Positions 57,225 through 64,000 of a stretch of 64,000 nucleotides of DNA are shown here, one piece after another. The position numbers and the translations under genes are program-made. The notes below the pieces were generated by a model, which had not been told where the DNA came from, made no database searches, and saw only the letters and a list, made by a program, of their open reading frames with translations. The DNA lies in NCBI RefSeq assembly GCF_002865645.1, contig NW_020194558.1, positions 1,888,014 to 1,952,013 of the forward strand, given 5' to 3'. Every line of letters begins with the position of its first letter. Position 1 is the stretch's first letter. Source of the DNA: Hyaloscypha bicolor E. Lineage: Eukaryota; Ascomycota; Leotiomycetes; Helotiales; Hyaloscyphaceae.

Positions 57225-57468
57225 GGCACGCGCCTCCGGTTAGTCGTGATACACCGAAATCCGGACCGAAAATCAATGTTTGTATATTAACTTCCATAGC
57301 AATGACAATCAAGTTTTTACAATTTTATCGAGGGTAATCCCATGGAATGCACATTGATTGATGTTATTTTTTAAGGGAACCTAAGTGTGCTGGCTGTTAA
57401 AGAAAGTAATGGGGGTTTGATTTTCGGCCCAGATTTCGGTGTATCACGACTAACCGGAAGCATGTGCC
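57225..57468. mobile_element. MITE-like element with 52-bp terminal inverted repeats
   Basis: The 52 bases at 57225-57276 and the reverse complement of 57417-57468 agree at all but about seven positions, with a perfect core of 28 bases (TCCGGTTAGTCGTGATACAC and onward). The arms face each other across a 140-bp A/T-rich interior with no open frame of note, for a 244-bp element. Such size and structure are typical of miniature inverted-repeat transposable elements moved by a transposase elsewhere. Flanks read CTA on the left and ATC on the right, so no clear TA or longer target duplication is seen. Most differences between arms are C/T or G/A, consistent with transitions after insertion. Confidence 0.7.
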
Positions 57469-57807
57469 ATCCCCTGCGGCTCCGCAAACTCCGGGCCATA
57501 CAACGTTTATTGCGGTCGCCACTAGAGCATTGCCTGCTGCAGTCCGTACGTAAACTTCTACGGACTATAGGAGATTATCCCAAGCACCGATTTCGACGGC
57601 TGCCTCAACTACTGCGACAACATCTTCAACTGCGCAGCGATCCATTACCAGATCAGCACCAGGCAATGCAGCATCATTACGGACGACACCAGATAAGACG
57701 CCTTGGGAACTGTTCCCGATTATGATACCTCGACTAGATTGTATGGCAGCGCGGCGGCGCAATGCCAAAATACTGCTAACCCACTGTGTAATCCTTATGT
57801 AGGCTAG
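57469..57807 (+). pseudogene. decayed PAN/Apple-domain fragment
   Basis: One frame starting right after the inverted-repeat element reads CGSANSGPYNVYCG, stop, then a spacer with a second stop, FDGCLNYCDNIFNCAAIHY, QCSIITDDT, a third stop and DALGTVPDYDTS. Cys spacing and the YNVYCG and FDGCLNYCD blocks resemble the PAN/Apple fold common in fungal secreted or surface proteins. Internal stops are TAG, TAG and TAA, each one C-to-T change from CAG or CAA. The start of the gene is missing; it abuts the mobile element, which could have interrupted it. I could not trace the missing N-terminal part on the left side. Confidence 0.55.
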
Positions 57808-58280
57808 GCTGATTAAGAGGAGTTGAATCAGTGCTTGACGAGCTTGGAATTAGACTCGAAGTAGCCTGGAATTTTCGACGCCACACAGTCCCAGCGTCAG
57901 TAGAACGAAAGGAGAGCGACTAAGAGATACCTTAATGCCCCAAAGATTTGTAGGTTGCAAGAGTTGTGAAGGTACTAAAAGCTTTGAATACTCTAGAACA
58001 TAATGGATTATAGAAGCACTGGCTTTGGTTTGTACGTCTTGAACAATGGAACTACATTGACCAATGGTCTTTATCAAATCATTCGATTGGCTGAGCCGAC
58101 ATTCACTTGGCCGTACAGAGTAGTGTAAATATAGAAAGCATCTCCTAGCCTTTCATAATGAAACAATGGTAGAGTTGAAGATGAAGATCATAATCAAAAT
58201 TACAAATATGCTACAAGATCACCGCTGTCCGAATCCAATTCCCAAAATCAACGCCAAGCCCATCAATCGCTCTCTATCCT
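57808..58280. other. intergenic region
   Basis: These 473 bp lie between the Apple-like relic and the 3' end of adenylate kinase 2. A minus-strand open frame at 57850-58077 has no resemblance to known proteins. Nothing else seen. Confidence 0.35.
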
Positions 58281-59142
58281 CTAAGCACCAGTAGCAAACC
58301 GTCTTTCAAACTCATCATACAGCTTGGGGCTAATCTCATCGCTGCTGTTCCCCTCGACAGTCCATAGAACGCCTTTCCGGTCATAATGCTCAAGCAGAGG
58401 CTCACTGGTCTCCTCGAACTTCCTTAACCTCGTCTTCCATGTCTGCTCATCGTCATCAGACCGCTTCGTCAATGGCTCGCCGGTGACATCGTCCTTGCCG
58501 GGCACTTTGGGCGCGTTGAAGGTGGTGTTGTAAACCCGTCCTGAAGGAGCGTGGACCCATCTTCCTGCAATTCTTTCCAATATAACCTCAAACGGAGTCT
58601 TCAGAGAAACAACCAAGTTGATAGGAATCAGATTATCGAGTTGCGAAGCTTGGCCCGCTGTTCGAGGGAACCCATCAAGGATAAAGGATGCTGAAGGGTC
58701 ATCGGACGTTTGTGGTGGGGCGCTCATGTATGCAAGAGATGGTTGCTCAACGAAGGAATCAGTATCAAAGTCTTCTTGAGCCGCATACATGGATGCTGAA
58801 GAGAGTGTCATTGGCGTAGGGCCACCGGGTGGGAAGAGCCAACCTCGGGTCTTGAGTTCGTGGAGGATCAATCGAAGAATCATGGCGTCTGGGACAAGAG
58901 CGCCGGACCTCATTGTGCTTTCGGCTTTGATACCTGTGAATCGAATTAGCTGCTTGACCTTAGTAGAAGAGAAAGAAGTGAATACCGAGCGGAGTTTGGT
59001 TCTTGACATTATCGCGGAGCAGATCTCCGGAACTAATTGCGGAGAGTTGGGGAAATCGCTGAAGGAGCCGTTCTGCTTGTGTGCCCTTCCCAACGCCGGG
59101 TGCGCCGACCAAAATAATACGCGCTGCTTTTGATAACCTCAT
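58281..59142 (-). CDS. adk2: adenylate kinase 2 (GTP:AMP phosphotransferase, mitochondrial)
   Basis: Exons are 59142-58986 and 58933-58281, 269 residues. The 52-bp intron (gtattc...ttcacag) joins PLG to IKAES. The P-loop is intact ([10 protein letters not shown], residues 13-22), followed by the AMP-binding [10 protein letters not shown] and the FILDGFPRT block, then a long LID domain ([21 protein letters not shown]). A long LID with an N-terminal [10 protein letters not shown] and an insertion of about 40 residues before FILDGFPRT matches the fungal mitochondrial Adk2, which uses GTP to phosphorylate AMP in the matrix. No in-frame ATG lies upstream, so any import signal is within the short N-terminus. 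Divergent from the LETM1 gene. Confidence 0.93.
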
Positions 59143-59961
59143 TTTGCTTTCCTGGATGATAACCCAATATAATCGTACAAGCAAAGATGGTGTCGTGCTG
59201 CCTATCTCGATCCCCTTTGTCCGGAGTTTAGTCGCGCGGAGCGCAGTCGAATATCCTGCTCCCGGCAGGCAAATGCTGTTGACAATCAAGCTAAATCAGC
59301 TATTCTCAAGTGCGCTAGAGAATATCCATAGTGAATGACTCTTCCAGAGAATGATGATGAAGGAAAGAGGGAGGGAGGGACAGATGGGAGGGAGGAAACA
59401 GGAGACGTTGCAGGAGTTGTGGTGCGATATCAAATGGCAGAAAGCGGGGGATAGTGATTAATGACGCCTGCAACCGAGCTGTTGAGAAGCGGGCTGGGCT
59501 TATGGCGCCTTGACCGCGCGTTGAGGAGTGGAGATCCCCGAGCGTCCGGACTCCGGAGACCCCTGTTGTACCTGAATGTCTTTTTTGGGAATCCAAAAAG
59601 GAACAGCTTCGAAAAAGGAGTAAGGCGGTCAAGACATAACTAGAGAGAACTCAAACTCAAATGGCCCTGAACTCGTTGTTCAACATTTTCAAAACGGTGG
59701 AATGACGTTCTGGCTGCATTTCCATTTCCATCACGTGCCTCGGAGGCAAAACCCCAACTCCGCCCGAAATCGATTGGCAGCCAAACACATGTTCGAAGAT
59801 CCATATTTCGGGTCTGTAAGCACCCCTCTGCAAAATCCATCACTATGATGCTCCCAGTCGGACCTTTCTATCAACATTAAACCACCACAATCTGCTGCGA
59901 ACCTTTGCGACTCTAGGCCGGCCCTATTCAACCCCTGGTTGACGACACTTCACTGTCAACG
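59143..59961. promoter_or_regulatory. divergent promoter region of adk2 and LETM1 genes
   Basis: These 819 bp lie between two divergent genes whose products both act in mitochondria. The region around 59,340-59,400 is purine-rich on the plus strand, that is, C/T-rich toward adk2. No gene seen; no defined binding site claimed. Confidence 0.45.
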
Positions 59962-61688
59962 ATGAGCGCCTCTTCCAGAATCGTCGTCCGCAATGCGGCC
60001 CAAGCATCCTTCATGACCGGAGGTAAGGCGGAATATCTTGTTGAGAGTCTCTCTAGGAGAATGTTGTAAACTGATGAGGTACAGCACGCGCGTTTCCTCG
60101 ATCCGGTCCATCCTCTGCATACACAGCATTCCTGCGTCGCAATGCTCGAAATCTCCCATCCCAGATGCCAGCGCTGGCCATTTTGATCCCTCGCCGTGGA
60201 GTATCGACGGATACACATACCAGTGGAGGACCTCCGGCTGGTCCGCCGCCAGGATTCAACGCTGAGCAGGCAAAGAAGCCACTCAAGGACATTGAGATTG
60301 CTTCAAATGCGGCCTCGAAAGCCGCTGCAAAACAGGCGGAAAAGCATGAGATAGATCCGATTCCGGCGAATACGGCTACTGCTGTCCCGAAAACCGATGC
60401 CACTGAGGCTCTGACGTTGTCGGAGTTAGCAGGGAAGAAGGCAACGGCCGTCGAGCAGAAGGATGGCAAGAAAGAAGAAAAGAAGTTGACGTTGATGCAG
60501 AAGGTCAAACGGGAGGCACAACATTACTGGGATGGAACAAAGTTGCTGGCAACTGAGGTCAAGATTAGTACGCGATTGGCCTTGAAAATGGCCGCTGGAT
60601 ACGAACTCAGTCGGAGAGAACACAGACAGTTACAAAGAACGGTTCAGGATATTGCCCGATTAGTTCCATTTTCGGTCTTCGTCTTGGTACCATTCGCTGA
60701 GCTTTTGCTTCCAGTCGCCTTGAAGTTGTTCCCCAATCTTCTTCCTAGCACCTACGAAGGTCAGACATCAAAAGACAAGAAGGCCACCAGTCTTCGAGCC
60801 ACCCGAAAAGAAGTCAGCAATTTCCTTCAGAACACTTTGAAGGAAACTGGGTTGCCATTGACCCCAGCAAATGCACAGAAGGAGGAGTTCACACAATTCT
60901 TCAGGAAAGTCCGTGCAACTGGAGAATCACCGACACCAGAGGAAGTCATCAAAGTCTGCAAGATTTTCAAGGATGATTTAACTTTAGACAATCTGTCTCG
61001 ACCTCAGCTTGTTGGTATGTGTAGATACATGAACCTCAACACTTTCGGCACGGATATGATGCTCCGATATCAAATTCGCCATCGTATGAGGCAGATCAAG
61101 AGGGATGACCGCGCAATCAGCTACGAAGGTGTCGACAGTTTGTCAGTCCCAGAACTACAAATTGCCTGCATGAGCCGTGGACTTCGAACCCACGGGGTAT
61201 CTCCTGGCCAACTACGGGATGATCTTCAATCTTGGTTGGACCTACGACTCAAGCATGGAGTACCATCTACACTTTTGGTTTTGAGCAATGCTTTCATGTA
61301 TTCTCAAGGCAAGGGCGACTCCGAGTTCCACTCCCAGATTGACGCGCTTACTGGTGTATTGTCATCTATCCCTGAGGAGTTGTTCCACGAAATTGAACTG
61401 GAAGTCCATAATGCAGAGGGTGCAGCTACCAACAAGCAGCGTCTTGAGGTTCTCAAGGAGCAACAAGATCTCATTGAAGAAGAGAATGAGCAGGATGAGG
61501 AAAACAAGGAGTCTGGGAGAGCCACTCCTCGTGATGATGAAGATATTGATGAGAAAGAGGAACGCAGAATGGAGGCAGAGGCCCAGAACGTTGACAATGA
61601 CCAAGCCAGCGAAGCTGTCGAAGGTGAGAAGGAACCAGCTGAGGTCAAGAAGATGGAGGCTTTAAGTTCTGACAAGAAGCCATCTTAA
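59962..61688 (+). CDS. LETM1 domain protein (Mdm38-like), mitochondrial inner membrane
   Basis: Exons are 59962-60022 and 60085-61688, 554 residues. The intron (gtaagg...gtacag) restores MTGARAFPRS and fits phase 1. The Arg/Ser-rich start is a typical mitochondrial import signal. The LETM1 signature follows: LALKMAAGYELSRREHRQL, then the membrane span LVPFSVFVLVPFAELLLP near residues 212-230, and FPNLLPSTYE. The C-terminal ribosome-binding-like domain and an acidic coiled coil with EDE runs complete it. The family keeps potassium/proton balance and helps assemble respiratory complexes by binding mitochondrial ribosomes (Mdm38/Ylh47 in yeast). Divergent from adk2. Confidence 0.95.
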
Positions 61689-62222
61689 TCCGATAATCGG
61701 GATGCGTCAAATCGCACATTTCTTTTGTTGTATTAAAGCATTCTGGGACTGGGTCAAATGCATGGAATGTGGATATATAAAGGGACAGGACGAATCATAG
61801 AGAACCTCGCTAGAATGGCTGGGCGTTTAAGTTCAGCAATGTAAAAGATTCAACTCAAGATCAAACATATGGAGTGTTCCTTGACAGAGAGTGAATTGTG
61901 ATCTCAGAGACCTGAGAAATTGTGAGACAATCCGCTGGCCAAAAGCCACCAAGCGAACAACGGTCATTCGACAAACAACGTGGTTGCCTGAATGGATTTC
62001 CGTACTGCAGGTGCAAGCCGACAATGACGCCGCCCCATCTCGCATCTGGAGCATGCATTCACCAAGACTGCAGCACCTTGTTTGCTTCTTAAATTTCCTA
62101 TGAATAATGGCACCTAGAGCCTCATAAACGGCTCCATCGACAATTCCCCTACCCCATAGACTTACAACATCCCAAGGAAGGCTTCCAACCAACTCCAGCT
62201 GCCCCGCAGAGCGATCGCCAAG
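61689..62222. other. intergenic region
   Basis: These 534 bp lie between the LETM1 and Snx4 genes, both on the plus strand. They should hold a 3' UTR and the Snx4 promoter. No gene seen. Confidence 0.4.
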
Positions 62223-63689
62223 ATGGAGCGCGACGACTTCGCAAACATCTCATGGCAGAACAATCCAGCCGGTCGAGGGGCTGCACCTTTTTCTACAAGC
62301 CCTAGAGACGAAAGTGACAATATTGGGCCAGGGAACCCAAATGGGAAGAGACGTGAGAGCGGAGGGCAACTCGGGCGCAATGCTGATCCGATGGATCTTG
62401 CTGGAGTAGAGGGGGGGGTTCTCGAATGCACAGTCTCAAGTCCCAATAAGGAAAATGATGGGTCAAAGGACGCTTATGTATCCTACTTGGTTACTACATA
62501 CGTTTGTCCTCTGTGGAAAGATTGAGGCCATCACTGACAAGATGGACAGACGAATTTCCCCACCTTCCAGAAGCCAACTACGACTGTTCGCCGGCGATTT
62601 ACGGATTTCGTTTTCTTGTGGAAGTGCTTATGCAAAGAATATCCAGCGAGTGCCGTTCCTCCCCTACCCGACAAGCACAAGATGGAATATGTCCGGGGCG
62701 ATCGATTCGGACCCGATTTTATGAACCGTCGAGCCAACTCCCTTCAACGATTTCTTACACGACTAGCGCTCCATCCCGTTCTTCGGAGAGCTGCTCTCCT
62801 CACCATCTTCCTCGAAAGTGTGGACTGGAATGCAACAATGAAAACACGCCAGCAGAGAGGTTTATCAGCTTCGGAGCAAGGACCAGTAGGCGTCTTCGAC
62901 AACTTCACAGATACATTCATAAACGCATTTACGAAAGTACACAAGCCAGACAAGCGTTTCATTGAAGTCCGGGAGAAGTCAGATAAGCTTGATGAGGATC
63001 TTGGCCATGTAGAGAAGATTGTGGCTCGGGTAGCCCGACGAGAAGGAGATCTGGAGACAGACTACAAAGATCTCGCAGAGCAATTCCAAAAGTTGATTAC
63101 CATGGAGCAAGGGGTTGAGCAATCAGTTCACGCCTTCGCAGCCAGCGTGGAAGATACCTCCGCAGGAATGAAGACGTTGAAGGAGCACACAGATCAGGAT
63201 TACCTCGGCAGTCTACGAGATATGCAGGCATACAGCGCAGCAGTCAAGAACCTCCTCAAAGCCCGAGAGCAGAAACAACTCGATTTCGAACAACTCACCG
63301 AATACCTCACCAAATCGACTTCCGACAGAGATGTCCTAGCCGCAACCCATGGCGCAGGCGGCCTCACAGGGCCAAGCGGCTTCATTCGGAGCAAGATCGA
63401 AGACGTGCGAGGCGTCGACCACGAACAATCCCGCCGCGAACGTCTCCGACGTCTCGAACTCAGAATAGAAGAACTGACTCGCGAAGTCGAAGAGGCGAAG
63501 AAGACTACTGAGGCCTTCGATGAGGAGGTTGTGAAGGAAGTGCAGGATTTCGAGCGCATCAAGAGGATTGAGTTCAAGAGCCAGTTTGGGGCGTTGGCGG
63601 ATGCGCATGTGGAGTTTTATGGGGCGACAATTGAGAACTGGGAGAAGTATGTTAAGGAGATGGAGGACATGGGCGCTCCGATTGCCTGA
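62223..63689 (+). CDS. snx4: sorting nexin Snx4/Atg24 (PX-BAR)
   Basis: Exons are 62223-62501 and 62550-63689, 472 residues. The 48-bp intron (gtttgt...gacag) restores LVTTYTNFPTFQKP. The PX domain covers about residues 65-195 and contains the phosphoinositide-binding RRRFTDF and LPPLPDK-like PPLPDKHK blocks; ALHPVLRRA closes it. A long BAR-like coiled coil fills residues 230-472. The order and wording match fungal Snx4 (Atg24), which recycles endosomal cargo and is needed for selective autophagy. The N-terminal 60 residues are Gly/Ser/Asp-rich and likely disordered. No catalytic activity. Confidence 0.94.
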
Positions 63690-64000
63690 TTGGGTTGTCT
63701 TGATGGCTCGGTGGGTTAATTGCTCCGCTATGAGTTGAGGGAGCAAACGGTCTTGGGATGTTACGGCGTTCTGATGGGTGAAGGACTAGAGGAGAGTTGT
63801 GTTCTCTATGTTCATATTTGGGCACGAACCAATGATATTCTAATATCACATCTTTTGCTGCGGGATAACGACTTTTTCCGGCGGCGAAGGGAAAGAGCCT
63901 CGCGGCTACAAAGAAAGCCACCACCCTGCAACTCAGCAGACCTTCCGAGTGGAAAGAACAAATGAAGCGGCTGTATCTTGCGGCCTGACGTAGCCTCGTC
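63690..64000. other. right-edge intergenic region
   Basis: These 311 bp follow the Snx4 stop codon. They should include its 3' UTR. No gene start is recognised. Confidence 0.4.

Overview
This is a 64 kb stretch of nuclear DNA from a filamentous ascomycete (Pezizomycotina; the gene set would fit Leotiomycetes, but the sequence alone does not fix the order). The evidence is the many short spliceosomal introns (about 42-190 bp, mostly 47-65, with GT...CTNAC/TAAC...AG), genes on both strands with no operons, and fungal families throughout: DUF1776, secreted GtaA-type glutaminase, LETM1, a kexin and a fungal PhoD-like protein. Exon joins below were worked out by hand from splice signals, reading frame and remembered family consensus. 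Total lengths divisible by three were used as a check.

Layout. Positions 1-4 kb hold a truncated gene at the left edge, a DUF1776 protein and the five-CCCH-finger polyadenylation factor Yth1. Positions 6-16 kb hold a polysaccharide and nitrogen group: a GH18 chitinase, a GH64 glucanase, a DUF2306-like membrane protein and a secreted glutaminase A. Positions 17-20 kb hold a broken coiled-coil gene with 18-bp repeats and an 11-span membrane protein. Positions 23-28 kb hold adenine phosphoribosyltransferase, a Rae1/Gle2-like WD40 gene with an apparent frameshift, and a UVRAG/Vps38-like autophagy protein. Positions 29-35 kb hold phosphoketolase and a sugar transporter in tandem. Positions 36.7-39.6 kb hold two decayed genes (dihydroxyacetone kinase and a SET-domain protein). 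Positions 40-50 kb hold an unknown membrane protein, a proline-iminopeptidase-like hydrolase and a 1655-residue PhoD-like protein. Positions 50-58 kb hold the kexin gene, a cell-wall-protein relic, a frameshifted CorA-like gene, a 244-bp inverted-repeat element and a decayed PAN/Apple fragment. Positions 58-64 kb hold adenylate kinase 2, a LETM1/Mdm38 protein and the sorting nexin Snx4.

The intact genes are mostly housekeeping: mRNA 3' processing, purine salvage, mitochondrial nucleotide and ion balance, endosomal sorting and autophagy, and proprotein processing. They are mixed with degradative and sugar-metabolism genes. Adk2 and LETM1 share a divergent promoter region and are both mitochondrial. 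Phosphoketolase and the sugar transporter lie in tandem and could serve the same carbon-use pathway (inference).

The main unusual signal is gene decay. Seven loci carry stops or frameshifts, most of them between 36 and 58 kb. Several of the stop codons in the relics are TAG or TAA, one C-to-T change from CAG or CAA, which fits RIP-like mutation (repeat-induced point mutation) but does not prove it. I found no convincing undescribed multi-gene system, no CRISPR array, no rRNA and no tRNA gene I could support.
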